Positions 26,193-35,412 are shown, numbered from the stretch's first letter. The stretch is DNA of 64,000 nucleotides from Akkermansiaceae bacterium UBA7890 (GCA_002501065.1 DLRK01000043.1:30137-94136); one strand, 5' to 3'. The notes: generated from the sequence alone by a model not told the origin. A program made the numbers and translations.

Positions 26193-27428
26193 ATGCCAAT
26201 CGCTCCCTCTGAGAATCCCGCGAGGCGAACGTTTCTGTTCGATAACCTGCGAGCCTGGCCGGGCGGTTGCGTGGAGACGCTGGCGATGACCTTCCTGGTC
26301 CTGATCGCGGTGCGCGTTTTCCATGCGGAGGCCTGGCAGAAAGCCACTTTGGTGGCAGCCTCCAGTTGCGGCCTCCTTCTCAGCCTTTTCCCGGTCCAAC
26401 TGGTGCGGAGGACGGGAATCTCGGTGAATGCGGGAACGGCGTTGCTCTGGTTCATGTCAGCAGGCGGGCTCCTGATCGCAGCTCTTGGGGGAAAGACAAT
26501 GGGGGTCTTCCTGCCCTCCATGGTGGGGGCACTGCTCTGCATTACGTTGAGCATCCCGCTCATGTCGCAGATCTACCGAAAGCATTATCCCGATCGTTCC
26601 CGTGGTCGCCTGTTTGCCTCTACCGCCGTGGTGCGCAAGTCCTCCGCCCTCGTCGTGGCCGCAGTATTCGGCAAGGTGTTGGAGAATAACCTGGACGATT
26701 TCCGCTGGATTCTCCTGATCTATTCCCTCTGCTGTTGCCTCATGGCCGGGTGCGTCCTGGCCATGGAACGGGTTCATCTGCAACGAGCCAACCAGATTCG
26801 GCTTTTTGGCGCCCTCGAACACGTGCGAGAGGACCGCATTTTTCGATCCATGCTCACTTCCTGGATGATCCTGGGGTTTGGAAACCTGCTCTGCTGGTCC
26901 ATCTTTGTGGAGTATGTCTCCAATCCGGAATACGGCTATCGACTCACTGAATTCACCATCGCGTTCATCACCGGTTCTCTTCCTGAGATCATGTTCCTCA
27001 TTACCGTAGTGGCCTGGGGAATCATATTTGACCGCGCTAATTTCTTCGGGGTGCGCATGATCCTGAATCTTTTTTTCATAGGCGGAATCTTCTTTTATTT
27101 CTTCGTCCACGAGGTGTGGGCTCTCTGCATCGGGATCTCCCTGCACGGGATTGGCCGGGCCGGGGGCAATATTGCCTGGAGTCTCTGGGTCACGAAGTTC
27201 GCCAAGGCCGAGCAGGTCGCTGAATACATGAGCGTGCACACCTTCTTCTGTGGTGTGCGTGGGGTCATTGCGCCCTTTGTAGCATTTCCGATGATTGCAA
27301 TATTGGGACCACGTTGGGTCGGTGGGGCGGGAGTGATCTGCATCTTCGTCGCTACTCTCATGATCTGGCCTCATCTTCGCATGAAGGGTGGAATCGGAGC
27401 CACTCCGTTGGAACCGGATCCGCGGTAG
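26193..27428 (+). CDS. MFS-like membrane transporter
   Basis: A 411-residue protein with about 10-12 hydrophobic helices and an MFS-like architecture: LVLIAVRVFHAEAWQKATLV near the first helices, a basic cytoplasmic loop (KHYPDRSRGRLFASTAVVRK) after about 120 residues, and a central loop near 200. The substrate is not recognisable. The frame is open back to a GTG at 26076, but that extension is Gly/Arg/Pro-rich and non-membrane, so the ATG at 26193 is preferred. A TAGAAC hexamer 8 nt before this ATG could be a -10 for a leaderless message, but no good -35 is present. Convergent with ald. Confidence 0.75.
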   Translation: MPIAPSENPARRTFLFDNLRAWPGGCVETLAMTFLVLIAVRVFHAEAWQKATLVAASSCGLLLSLFPVQLVRRTGISVNAGTALLWFMSAGGLLIAALGGKTMGVFLPSMVGALLCITLSIPLMSQIYRKHYPDRSRGRLFASTAVVRKSSALVVAAVFGKVLENNLDDFRWILLIYSLCCCLMAGCVLAMERVHLQRANQIRLFGALEHVREDRIFRSMLTSWMILGFGNLLCWSIFVEYVSNPEYGYRLTEFTIAFITGSLPEIMFLITVVAWGIIFDRANFFGVRMILNLFFIGGIFFYFFVHEVWALCIGISLHGIGRAGGNIAWSLWVTKFAKAEQVAEYMSVHTFFCGVRGVIAPFVAFPMIAILGPRWVGGAGVICIFVATLMIWPHLRMKGGIGATPLEPDPR

Positions 27429-27512
27429 TAGCAGGATCAACACCGGTTTGCACTTGGTTGCGAGGACGCTGCAGTCTCCGGGCTTGAGACGCAGGAGGCT
27501 GCTCAGGGTCCT

Positions 27513-28628
27513 CTAGTGTAACTCCAGAACCTCAGCGGGATTGACTGCCGAGAGACTGTGTGCCTCGCCGACCGGGCTACAAGTGAGCTTGCCCATGGTG
27601 CAGTTGATTCCCGACAGCAACTCGGGCTGGGCACGGCAGGCGTTCGGCAGGGTTTTGTCCGCCAGAAGCGTGATCCACCGCGTGGTCACATTACTGAGTG
27701 CCTGGGTGGCTGTGCGGGAATAGGCGCCGGGCATGTTGGCCACGCAGTAGTGAAGGATGCCTTCCTCGAAATAGGTGGGATCATCGTGGGTGGTGGGGCG
27801 GCTTGTCTCGGAACAGCCGCCCTGATCGATGGCGATATCCACCAGGACACTTCCCGGGGCCATCTGTTGCAGCATCTCCCGGGTAATCAACTTTGGCGCA
27901 GCGGCCCCCGGAATGAGCACTGCGCCGATGATGAGGTCGATCCGCGGGAGCAGGGACGCGATGTTGGCCTCAGTAGAGTAGAGGGTGTGCGCCTCCTGCA
28001 GGGCGATGTCGAGGAAGCGCATGCGCTCCACGTCCACCTCCACGATCGTGACATCGGCGCCGATTCCGGTGGCGACCCGGGCGGCGTTCACCCCCGCGGT
28101 TCCGCCGCCGATCACCATGACGCGTCCGGGAGCGACTCCGGGAACGCCGCCGAGGAGGATGCCCCGACCGCCCCGGTGATTGGCGAGATGGTAGGAACCA
28201 ACAATCGCAGCCATCCGACCGGCAAGTTCGCTCATGGGTTCAAGGAGGGGTAGACGGCCGGCGACCTCGAGGGTTTCGTAGGCGATCGCGGTGCACCCGC
28301 TGGCGGTGAGAGCCTCGGTAAGGCCCTTGTCGGCGGCAAGGTGCAGGTAAGTGAAAAGCGTGTGTTTTTCTCCAAGCAATGCCACTTCAGCGGGTTGCGG
28401 CTCTTTCACTTTCACGATGAGTTCAGCCTCCTGGAAAACGGCGGTGGCGGTGGGAGCAATCTCTGCCCCTGCGGCCTCATACTCCGCATTGAGATAGCTG
28501 GAGTCCGTGCCGGCACCCGTCTCTACCACCACCCGGTGCCCGCGCTTCACTAGCTCACCCGCCGAGGCTGGAATCATGCCCACGCGGTGCTCTTGTGATT
28601 TCACTTCTTTTGGAACTCCGATTGTCAT
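27513..28628 (-). CDS. ald: Alanine dehydrogenase
   Basis: NAD-dependent oxidative deamination of L-alanine to pyruvate and ammonium; 371 residues, the normal length. The start MTIGVPKEVKSQEHRVGM is diagnostic, with the substrate Lys/His region IVKVKEPQPAE and LFTYLHLA. The Rossmann motif is VIGGGTAGVNAARVA, with an acidic residue after it (VEVD) consistent with NAD. A near-consensus -10 (TAGAAT) ends 6 nt before the ATG, predicting a leaderless mRNA. It is divergent from the tRNA-Thr gene. Confidence 0.95.
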   Translation of the reverse strand: MTIGVPKEVKSQEHRVGMIPASAGELVKRGHRVVVETGAGTDSSYLNAEYEAAGAEIAPTATAVFQEAELIVKVKEPQPAEVALLGEKHTLFTYLHLAADKGLTEALTASGCTAIAYETLEVAGRLPLLEPMSELAGRMAAIVGSYHLANHRGGRGILLGGVPGVAPGRVMVIGGGTAGVNAARVATGIGADVTIVEVDVERMRFLDIALQEAHTLYSTEANIASLLPRIDLIIGAVLIPGAAAPKLITREMLQQMAPGSVLVDIAIDQGGCSETSRPTTHDDPTYFEEGILHYCVANMPGAYSRTATQALSNVTTRWITLLADKTLPNACRAQPELLSGINCTMGKLTCSPVGEAHSLSAVNPAEVLELH

Positions 28629-28634
28629 GAGGCG

Positions 28635-28663
28635 ATTCTAGCCCAGGGGCTCAGGGGGCTCCA
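28635..28663 (-). promoter_or_regulatory. Predicted leaderless promoter of ald
   Basis: Minus-strand TGGAGC (28663-28658), a 17-nt spacer, TAGAAT (28640-28635). The -10 ends 6 nt before the ATG at 28628. The -10 is near consensus and the -35 is weak. No Shine-Dalgarno sequence precedes the ATG. Confidence 0.45.
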
Positions 28664-28671
28664 CCTCCGAC

Positions 28672-28699
28672 TTGCCGCCGGTCTGGAATCGGGCATACT
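28672..28699 (+). promoter_or_regulatory. Possible tRNA-Thr promoter
   Basis: TTGCCG (28672-28677), a 16-nt spacer and CATACT (28694-28699), ending 18 nt before the tRNA 5' end. It is a partial match to consensus, placed back to back with the ald promoter. Confidence 0.3.
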
Positions 28700-28717
28700 G
28701 CCCCTGCCGCAAGGTCA

Positions 28718-28794
28718 GCCAGCTTAGCTTCAATTGGTAGAGCTCTCGACTTGTAATCGAGCGGTTGTCGGTTCGAGTCCGACAGCTGGCTCCA
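28718..28794 (+). tRNA. tRNA-Thr (anticodon UGU)
   Basis: A 77-nt cloverleaf. The acceptor stem GCCAGCT pairs with AGCTGGC. The D-arm contains the GGT of AATTGGTAGAGC. The anticodon stem is CTCGA/TCGAG with loop CTTGTAA, giving anticodon TGT. The T-arm is GTCGG-TTCGAGT-CCGAC. The discriminator base is T and the 3' CCA is encoded in the DNA (28792-28794). Confidence 0.95.
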
Positions 28795-28900
28795 GCGCCC
28801 CCCGGAGCGGAACGGGCAATGAAGGTTGCGGCGATGGGATTTGTTGAAGAGATCCGGGTTGCATGCCCGACCGCAGGGGCGAATCCGGATGTTTCCGGGG

Positions 28901-31900
28901 TTAATGAAAGTCGTGGCTGTGAGTATGGAGGTCAGAAGGAAATGACAAAGGCTCCACTGCAGTGGTGTAGAGAGTGTGGAGGTTGCCTTCACCGGTCTGC
29001 ATGCGCCCATGGCAGAGGAGAAAGCGTTCAGTGGTGATGACGGGTTGGTAATGGTGGAATGTGTCGCGGGGAATGAAAAGGTTGGCAATGCCGGTTTCAT
29101 CTTCGAGAGAGATGAAGCAATGCCCCTTGGCTGTGCCGGGCCGCTGCCGGCAGATGACGAGACCGGCACATGTGATCTGCTGACCGTGAGGGATGGTGGG
29201 AAAATCGGAGGCTCTGAGAAGAGTCCCGTTCCGGAAGCTCGAAGGCGGAATGCCGGGTGATGCTTTTGCTGAGGGTCGTTGGTTTTCCACTGCCCAGGCC
29301 TTGCGGAGCAGGGACATGGGGTGGGGTCCCGTTGTGTGGCCCTGAGTAGCGTAGTCTGAGGAGAGCCTTTCCAGGGCGGTCATGCGGATGAGAGGGGTTG
29401 CGGATTGCCGGTTGTCCTGTGGGGGGGTGCAGGCAGATGGATCTTTCGCGGGGTGGGTTTCGGCCGATACCCTGGAGCGGTCGAAGAGATCTTCCTGCGG
29501 GTCCATCTCCACCTGCCAGAGGCCGTCCCGTCGGTGTTCTACTTCGGGGAGATCATTGAGGGCTCCGGCGGCGGCGAGGAGACGACGCTCCTTTCGATTG
29601 GGTTGCACGCGGCGGAGGAAGTCGGGAAGACTGGTGAACTGGGCATGGGAGCGGGTGTCCACGAGGCGTCCGGTGGTGGCGGTGGAGAGGTTTTTGAGGC
29701 GTTGGAGGCCGAGGCGGAGGGTCTGGTCGTCGAGGACGAGGGTTTCTCCGGCAGAATGGAGAACGGAGACTGGTCTGGCCCGGATGCCATGCCTGCGGGC
29801 GTCACGGAGGAGAGTGGCCACCGAGTAGAATCCCAACGGTTGATTGTTGATGAGACCGGCAAAGAACTCGGCAGGATGGTGGGCCTTAAGCCAGCAGGAT
29901 GCGTAGGCAATGAGGGCAAAGGAGATGGAATGACTTTCGGGGAAGCCGTAGAGGGCAAAGGAACCGATGGACTTGACCACCTTTTTCTGGACTGTGATGT
30001 CAATATTGCGCTCGGACATGCGGAGGATCAGCTTCCTGGAGATGTTCTCCATGCGTTGGTCAGAGCGCTTGAAGGCCATGGCGCGGCGCAGTTCGTCAGC
30101 CTCAGCGCCATCAAAACCCGCGATGATCATGGCCATGCGAAGGACCTGTTCCTGGAAGAGAGGAACACCGAGGGTGCGTTCCAGAACGGGTTGGAAGTCC
30201 GGATGGATGCAGTCGACCGGTTCGCGACCGTTGCGGCGGTTGAGATAGGGGTGCACGAGATCGCCCACGATTGGGCCGGGACGGATGAGAGCCACCTCGA
30301 TAACGAGATCGTAGAAGTTCTTCGGTCGCATGATGGGCAGGGTGGCCATCTGGGCGCGGGACTCGACCTGGAAGGTGCCCACCGTGTCGGCGCGGCAGAG
30401 GAGGTCGAAGGTGGCCGGGTCGTCATGGGGAATGCGGGTGAGGTCGATGCTCTTGCCGCGCTGGTGACAGATGCGGAGGCTGTCTTCCATGGCGGCGAGC
30501 ATGCCCAGGCCAAGGAGGTCGACTTTCACGATGCCGAGGTCTTCACAATCGTCCTTGTCCCATTGCGCGATGGTGCGGTTGGGCATGGCGGCCGGTTGCA
30601 GCGGAACAATGGAATCGAGTCCGTTATCGCAGATGATCATTCCACCCGAGTGCTGACCGAGGTGACGGGGGAAGGAGAGGACCTCATGGTAAAGGTGGAG
30701 GAGTGACTTGAAGCGGGGGTGGCCGGGAGGGACGCCGGATTGGGCGAAGGTTTCCTCGAGATGTTCGACCTTGTTCTTCGGATAGCAGCTGTCCATGGAG
30801 GGCCCGGCCAGGGGTGCACCTGATTCAGGATCTTCAATATCCAGTCCGGAAGGTTGTGGTTTGCCATTGTGTTCGCGGTGGATTCCGGAAGAGGAGGAGA
30901 GGTCGGAGAAGCGATCAGCGATGGAGTCGGGGAAGCCAAGGATCCTGGACATCTCGCGGAATGCAGATCGCGGCCGGTAGGTGATGACGTTGGCGGTCAT
31001 GGCCGCCCCGCGGGGGGCGTATTTCCGGTAGACATGCTGGATGACGGCTTCGCGCCGTTCACCGGAAGGAAAGTCTATGTCGATATCCGGCCAGGACTTA
31101 CGGTTTTCGGAGAGGAAACGCTCGAAGAGGAGATCGCTGCTGATGGGGTCACAGGCGGTGATTTCAAGGCAGTAGCAAACTGCAGAGTTGGCGGCCGAGC
31201 CACGTCCCTGGCAGAGAATGCCCTGGGACCTGGCAAACTGGACCAGTTCCCAGACGATGAGGAAGTAGCCTGAGAAACCGAGCCGGATGATGAGCGCCAG
31301 TTCATGCTCAAGTTGCCGGCGGATCCTGGATCCGACTTTACCATAACGTTGACGGGCTCCGCGGAAGGTGAGTTCACGAAGAAGACCGGCTTCTTTCCCG
31401 GGAGGGAGCGGGTGTCCGTTTTCATGATAGGAGGGGAACCTGTAGTCCAGGTTTTCGAGGGTGAACTCAAGGCGATCGGCGAGGCGCTGGGTGTTGTGGA
31501 GAGCTTCGGGGTGATCCTGGAAGAGGGAGGAGACCTGTGAGGGGGACTTGAGGTGGCGCTCCGGGTTGGCTTCCAGGAGGGTGCCCGCCTGGTCGAGGGT
31601 GGTGTGGTGGCGCAGGCAGGTGAAGGCGTCAGCGAGGAGGCGGTCGCGGCGGCGGGCGAAAAGCGGGGCGTTGGATGCGAGGAGGGGGAGTTTGAGGTGA
31701 GCGGCGAGATCGATCAGGAGGCGGTTGCGTCGTTCCTCACCGCGGACATGGTGCCGGGTGAGGGTGAGATAGAGGTTTTCCGGTCCGAAGGTGTCGCGGA
31801 GCCAGATGGCGGTTTCGAGGAGGCTGGTTTTTGTGGAATGAGGGAGGGATTCCGGGGTCAGGAGGGCAACCAGGCCTTTGGTTTGAGGGCAAAATCCGGA

Positions 31901-32278
31901 AGGGAGGGAAGTTTCGGTTCCGGATTCTGTGTCCTGCGACGGTGATGCCGCCGAGCTGCTTGCACTGTCGGCACAATGCAGATCCGTAAGGAGTCGACAG
32001 AGGTTCTGGTAGCCGGTGCGGTTCTTGACGAGGAGAGGAATTCCAAGATGTGCGATTTGAGATTGAGGATCCGGCAATTCAGCGGTGGCTCCCACAAGGG
32101 AGCGGAGGCCGTGTTGTTGAGCGGCAAAGTGGGCCCGGGCGGATCCCTGGACTCCCATATGGTCGAGGAGAGCGATGGTTTGGTAGCCAAGTTCCGCTGC
32201 ACGGCGGACAAGATCCTCCGGTTGACTGGCGCCCCGAAGGAAGGAGAAGGAGGAGCGGGCGTGGAGTTCGGTGAACAA
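28901..32278 (-). CDS. dnaE2: Error-prone DNA polymerase DnaE2
   Basis: A C-family polymerase alpha-subunit paralogue that performs mutagenic translesion synthesis after DNA damage; 1125 residues. The N-terminal PHP domain begins FTELHARSSFSFLRGAS with LLDHMGVQG; here the usual H-x-H is H-A-R, as in the catalytically degenerate PHP of this subfamily. The polymerase aspartates are in WPDIDIDFPSGERRE near residue 400. The later segment VKVDLLGLGMLAAM and an OB-fold near 1040-1110 (ITCAGLVICRQRP) follow. It is the last gene of imuA-imuB-dnaE2, about 60 nt after imuB, and presumably LexA-controlled from the box before imuA. Confidence 0.95.
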   Translation of the reverse strand: MFTELHARSSFSFLRGASQPEDLVRRAAELGYQTIALLDHMGVQGSARAHFAAQQHGLRSLVGATAELPDPQSQIAHLGIPLLVKNRTGYQNLCRLLTDLHCADSASSSAASPSQDTESGTETSLPSGFCPQTKGLVALLTPESLPHSTKTSLLETAIWLRDTFGPENLYLTLTRHHVRGEERRNRLLIDLAAHLKLPLLASNAPLFARRRDRLLADAFTCLRHHTTLDQAGTLLEANPERHLKSPSQVSSLFQDHPEALHNTQRLADRLEFTLENLDYRFPSYHENGHPLPPGKEAGLLRELTFRGARQRYGKVGSRIRRQLEHELALIIRLGFSGYFLIVWELVQFARSQGILCQGRGSAANSAVCYCLEITACDPISSDLLFERFLSENRKSWPDIDIDFPSGERREAVIQHVYRKYAPRGAAMTANVITYRPRSAFREMSRILGFPDSIADRFSDLSSSSGIHREHNGKPQPSGLDIEDPESGAPLAGPSMDSCYPKNKVEHLEETFAQSGVPPGHPRFKSLLHLYHEVLSFPRHLGQHSGGMIICDNGLDSIVPLQPAAMPNRTIAQWDKDDCEDLGIVKVDLLGLGMLAAMEDSLRICHQRGKSIDLTRIPHDDPATFDLLCRADTVGTFQVESRAQMATLPIMRPKNFYDLVIEVALIRPGPIVGDLVHPYLNRRNGREPVDCIHPDFQPVLERTLGVPLFQEQVLRMAMIIAGFDGAEADELRRAMAFKRSDQRMENISRKLILRMSERNIDITVQKKVVKSIGSFALYGFPESHSISFALIAYASCWLKAHHPAEFFAGLINNQPLGFYSVATLLRDARRHGIRARPVSVLHSAGETLVLDDQTLRLGLQRLKNLSTATTGRLVDTRSHAQFTSLPDFLRRVQPNRKERRLLAAAGALNDLPEVEHRRDGLWQVEMDPQEDLFDRSRVSAETHPAKDPSACTPPQDNRQSATPLIRMTALERLSSDYATQGHTTGPHPMSLLRKAWAVENQRPSAKASPGIPPSSFRNGTLLRASDFPTIPHGQQITCAGLVICRQRPGTAKGHCFISLEDETGIANLFIPRDTFHHYQPVITTERFLLCHGRMQTGEGNLHTLYTTAVEPLSFPSDLHTHSHDFH

Positions 32279-32338
32279 ATGCGGTCAAGGATCGGGAGGC
32301 TCTGTCTTCGGCTGGCTCCTTCCGGGATCAGGCGGACT

Positions 32339-33937
32339 TCATTCGTAGATGCCCTCAAGGAACCAGTTTCCAGGAGGCTGGCAGGCGAGACGGAGGAGGG
32401 TCTGGTTGGCGAGTTGAAGATCCCATTCGATACGTTGCCAGCGTTCGGTGGGATTCCACCAGTGGCCCGAGAGAGGAAAGGGACCGTGAAGAGCGGCAAT
32501 GGAACCACGGTGCGGTCCGCTCAGGAGGGCGAGGGGACGGGGGAAGTGGTCGTCGGGTTCACAGGCAACATGAACAGGAAGGGCGGGGCGGCAGCGTTTC
32601 AGCGGCAGGGCTGTCGGGATGCTGTCGTGGTCAAAGATCGGAAGTTGCGCCTTTCCGGTTTTTTTGCCCGCGATCCTGGATGTCCGATTGCACAGGGGGT
32701 CTTCCATTTGGAACGAATCCGGTTGATGAGTGTTGATGGGGCGGGGAGTGCCGAGTCGACCAGGGCCGAGAAGGGCTTCCAGGCGTGCGAGGGTATCGGC
32801 GAACTTGTGAGGGTCCCGCAGGGAGCGATCGAAGAGGTGGTGTTGAGCTTCGCCGGGCAAGGCGGGAGTGAGCAGGAGGGACCAGGCCACGACGGGAGCG
32901 GGTGCGCGGACGGTGTCCAGGTGGGTGTGGAGAAGGCGAAGAAGGGTGGAGGGGGTGCAGGTGGGTTCGGGCAGGCGTAGTTCGCGCAAGTGCAGGTTTC
33001 CGTCGGCGAAGGTGAGGGTGAGTCTGGTGGAGATGGTGGCACGCTGGGAGGAGCGAAGGCGGGAGCAGAGGGTGTCGAGACCGCGGCGCAGGAGGAAGAG
33101 GAGCGGTTCGAGGGTCTCGAGGGGGTGTTCAAGTTCGCGGGTGATGGTGAACTGTTGTGGTGGGCGGTGCAGGTTGAGGAGACGGTGGTATTTGCCGTGC
33201 AGAATGTCGTGGAGGCGGGTTGCGCCGGGACCGAGTCGCTCTGCGAGTCCCTGGCGGGGAAGGGCGGCGAGGGCTCCCAGGGTGTCGATGCCCCAGAGAT
33301 GGAGGAGTTCCGGGTCCGTGGTCAGTTTGCCGTGGTCGGTTTGGAGAGAAGAGAGAGGCAGCCCGGCAAGGGCCTGAATGCTGAAGACGGAATGCTGCGC
33401 ATTGTTGAACACCGGTTCCGGATGGAAGGTGAGAGTGGAGCGCAGGGCCCGGCTGCGCCCGGCAAGGAGGGCGAGATCTGGAGTGGGAGCGATGGCGAGA
33501 TGGAGAGGAAGGTGAAGTGGAGTGGCCTTGCGGAGGGCTTGTTCGATCCAGTCGAGGGGGGAGGTGAGGGCGTGGGGAAGGGAGAGGAGATCGAGCAGAA
33601 AGGAGCCGGGGGCGGCCTCTTCAAAATCGGGTCCGAGAGAAGAGACGTATTCCCGGAGAGCATTCTGATGGAGGTGTTCGAGGGAGGGATCAGGGGCGAG
33701 AAGAATGAGTTGGGGGCAGCGTGCGAGAGCACGGGTGACGGTGAGGCCGGGGGCGATGCGGTGGCGGGTGGCGGCAGTGTTGACGGCGAGAAGAAGAGGT
33801 GTGGCACGGGTGGAGGAGGTTCCGGAAGAAGGATCAGTCGTCGAGCTGACAAGGGCTGTTGGTTCGGCGGTGCTCCCGGGACTGTCACGGAGAAGGACAG
33901 AGAGAGGAAAGGAGGGGATGTGAAGGGAGGAGTACAA
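32339..33937 (-). CDS. imuB: ImuB, Y-family polymerase-like mutasome scaffold
   Basis: A 532-residue Y-family homologue that acts with DnaE2 and ImuA in SOS mutagenesis and is generally non-catalytic, linking to the beta clamp. The start YSSLHIPSFPLSVLLRD matches the family opening, where the catalytic D of true Y polymerases is absent. The little-finger-like region contains ITRELEHPLETLEPLLFLL. The start codon is TTG at 33937, with no good ATG nearby. Composition is strongly Pro/Leu/Thr-rich with a pyrimidine-rich coding strand, consistent with the window-wide skew. Confidence 0.88.
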   Translation of the reverse strand: MYSSLHIPSFPLSVLLRDSPGSTAEPTALVSSTTDPSSGTSSTRATPLLLAVNTAATRHRIAPGLTVTRALARCPQLILLAPDPSLEHLHQNALREYVSSLGPDFEEAAPGSFLLDLLSLPHALTSPLDWIEQALRKATPLHLPLHLAIAPTPDLALLAGRSRALRSTLTFHPEPVFNNAQHSVFSIQALAGLPLSSLQTDHGKLTTDPELLHLWGIDTLGALAALPRQGLAERLGPGATRLHDILHGKYHRLLNLHRPPQQFTITRELEHPLETLEPLLFLLRRGLDTLCSRLRSSQRATISTRLTLTFADGNLHLRELRLPEPTCTPSTLLRLLHTHLDTVRAPAPVVAWSLLLTPALPGEAQHHLFDRSLRDPHKFADTLARLEALLGPGRLGTPRPINTHQPDSFQMEDPLCNRTSRIAGKKTGKAQLPIFDHDSIPTALPLKRCRPALPVHVACEPDDHFPRPLALLSGPHRGSIAALHGPFPLSGHWWNPTERWQRIEWDLQLANQTLLRLACQPPGNWFLEGIYE

Positions 33938-33982
33938 GTGGAGTCGAGAGGTTGGGAAAAGTTCCCTGGTTGTCGGTTTCCC

Positions 33983-34672
33983 TCAGGAGCTCCGAACAGC
34001 AGCCTCTTTCTGGTCACAGATGGGCTTCAGATCATCCCGATCGCGTTCGAGATCAGCGAGAGTGAAGGCGGAATTGAAGGTGAGTTGAAGGGTGGCGCAG
34101 GGGATGAGGTGTCTGGGAGTAAAGATGAGGAGGGATACCCCGGACTGCCTGGCGAGATTGCGGAGGCGGTACCAGGACGAACTGGGGATGCGGCGAAGTT
34201 CCTCGAGAGGGTTGAGGAGAAGGTCGAGGATGAGCAGCGGGAGACTGCCGTCGTGCAGAAGGAGATCGCAGCAGCGCAGGGACTCATCGCCATCCCGACA
34301 GCGAATCCAGAGCAGACGGGAGCAGGAATCCACGCTGTAGGAAGCAGGATCAAAGGAGTCCCGGCCATCGATGAGGGCGAGGAGCTTTCTGCTGGCAGGC
34401 GGGGGATGGGAGGCAGTGGTAGAAAGAGGTGATTCCTGGCGCTCTTCTTGCAGAAGTTCGGCAAGGATGAGGGAGAGACCGGAAGCGGGGTGAACAGGGG
34501 TGAGTTCGGAAAGGGCTCCGGCGGGAAAGGGGGGAAGGCGGGGGGAGGAAGGAACTGGAGAGGGGGAGTCACTCTCCCGGTGCGCTTTGGGGAATTTTTC
34601 CCGCAATTGCTGGCGTAGAGCCGGGAGGGTGGACTTCCGGCTTCGAATGGCAGCAGGGCTCCGCTCTGTCAT
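33983..34672 (-). CDS. imuA: ImuA, RecA/SulA-like accessory protein
   Basis: A 229-residue protein, first gene of the SOS mutagenesis cassette. The RecA-like core is degraded: KLLALIDGRDSFDPAS stands in the Walker A-proximal strand region and LLWIRCRDGDESLRCCDLLL in a central strand, as seen in ImuA/SulA-like proteins. The identification rests mainly on position upstream of imuB and dnaE2. The ATG at 34672 has no Shine-Dalgarno sequence, and its A is the last base of the LexA box, so the mRNA is probably leaderless. Confidence 0.75.
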   Translation of the reverse strand: MTERSPAAIRSRKSTLPALRQQLREKFPKAHRESDSPSPVPSSPRLPPFPAGALSELTPVHPASGLSLILAELLQEERQESPLSTTASHPPPASRKLLALIDGRDSFDPASYSVDSCSRLLWIRCRDGDESLRCCDLLLHDGSLPLLILDLLLNPLEELRRIPSSSWYRLRNLARQSGVSLLIFTPRHLIPCATLQLTFNSAFTLADLERDRDDLKPICDQKEAAVRSS

Positions 34673-34685
34673 GTTCTAATGAACA
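34672..34685 (-). promoter_or_regulatory. LexA (SOS) box of the imuA-imuB-dnaE2 operon
   Basis: A perfect inverted repeat TGTTC-N4-GAACA, identical to the LexA-binding motif reported for Verrucomicrobia. The box overlaps the -10 hexamer at one end and the A of the imuA start codon at the other, so LexA binding would block both polymerase binding and the transcription start. Confidence 0.8.
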
Positions 34686-34710
34686 GTATTCAGAAGGAGG
34701 AGGATGGCAA
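34683..34710 (-). promoter_or_regulatory. Predicted SOS promoter of imuA
   Basis: Minus-strand TTGCCA (34710-34705), a 16-nt spacer, TACTGT (34688-34683). The start ATG begins 10 nt past the -10. The -10 shares three bases with the LexA box. Confidence 0.55.
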
Positions 34711-34850
34711 GGGAAAACACGGAAGAGCTAGATGGGCGGATCCTGCTTGAGATTCCGGAATTATGACTGTTCACGGATTCCGCCGTGGGGTGGTTCCATC
34801 CGGTATGAAGAGAATGTTTATGAACTGTGAATAAGTAACAGGTCCATGTG

Positions 34851-34879
34851 TTGACAGGTTGATAGTCACCAAATAGAAA
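34851..34879 (+). promoter_or_regulatory. Predicted leaderless promoter of the zinc-ribbon protein gene
   Basis: A consensus TTGACA (34851-34856), a 17-nt spacer and TAGAAA (34874-34879). The ATG at 34887 begins 7 nt later, exactly where transcription should start. No Shine-Dalgarno sequence lies between. Confidence 0.55.
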
Positions 34880-34886
34880 AAATTTG

Positions 34887-35405
34887 ATGGGTATACGTGT
34901 GCGGCCGATGGGCGAAATGAAGTCCCAACCCGACCCAACTGAACGCGTGAAGTGTTGGAAGTGCGGGACCTGGTTCATGATGTCGCGAACGGCGACCCGG
35001 GGTTCGTGTCCAGATTGCGGAAGTCAGGTGGCACTCCACCGTCTCAACATGCCCATGATGCCGAGCGGGAAGAGCAAGCAGAAAGTGGTTCGCCTGTCTG
35101 TGGCGGAGGAGAAACTGCCACCTCAAGACCCGAAGAAGGAGAGGGCGTCGAAGAGCACGGAAGGGGTGCCATCGAAGTTGTCGGGCGAAAATGACCCTGA
35201 TTCAGATGTGCATCCCAGGAAACCGGGGTCTGAGTTGGGGGAGGCGGAAGTCCGCAGGATGTTCGTGGAGGCAGATCCGCGCAGGGAGGATACAGTGAGT
35301 GGGGGGGATATGCTCAGGGGGATCACGATGAAGACCCTGATTGTGTCAGTGGGTGTGGCGACCTTGGTTCTGTTGATTCTGATCTACGCGATTGCCGCGA
35401 GTTGA
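34887..35405 (+). CDS. Zinc-ribbon membrane protein of unknown function
   Basis: A 172-residue protein. An N-terminal zinc ribbon has Cys at 23, 26, 41 and 44 (VKCWKCGTWF ... SCPDCGS). A long charged, disordered linker (about 55-140, rich in K, E, S, P) leads to one C-terminal transmembrane helix (TLIVSVGVATLVLLILIYAI). It is therefore a tail-anchored cytoplasmic zinc-ribbon protein. The Maf gene follows 7 nt later, so they share a transcript. It is divergent from the SOS cassette, 201 nt from the LexA box, with its own promoter. The function is unknown. A TTG directly precedes the chosen ATG. Confidence 0.6.
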   Translation: MGIRVRPMGEMKSQPDPTERVKCWKCGTWFMMSRTATRGSCPDCGSQVALHRLNMPMMPSGKSKQKVVRLSVAEEKLPPQDPKKERASKSTEGVPSKLSGENDPDSDVHPRKPGSELGEAEVRRMFVEADPRREDTVSGGDMLRGITMKTLIVSVGVATLVLLILIYAIAAS

Positions 35406-35412
35406 GGAGCAC

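Noticed and set aside
29405..34432. Long open frames on the + strand opposite dnaE2, imuB and imuA (29405-30706, 31976-32980, 32990-34432)
   Set aside because: Gly/Glu/Arg-rich low complexity mirrored from the C-rich coding strand of the SOS cassette; no start or domain support.
32339..34672. Odd base use of imuA-imuB as a sign of recent horizontal transfer
   Set aside because: Other minus-strand genes share the pyrimidine-rich coding strand, and the LexA box is of the host type, so strand skew explains it.
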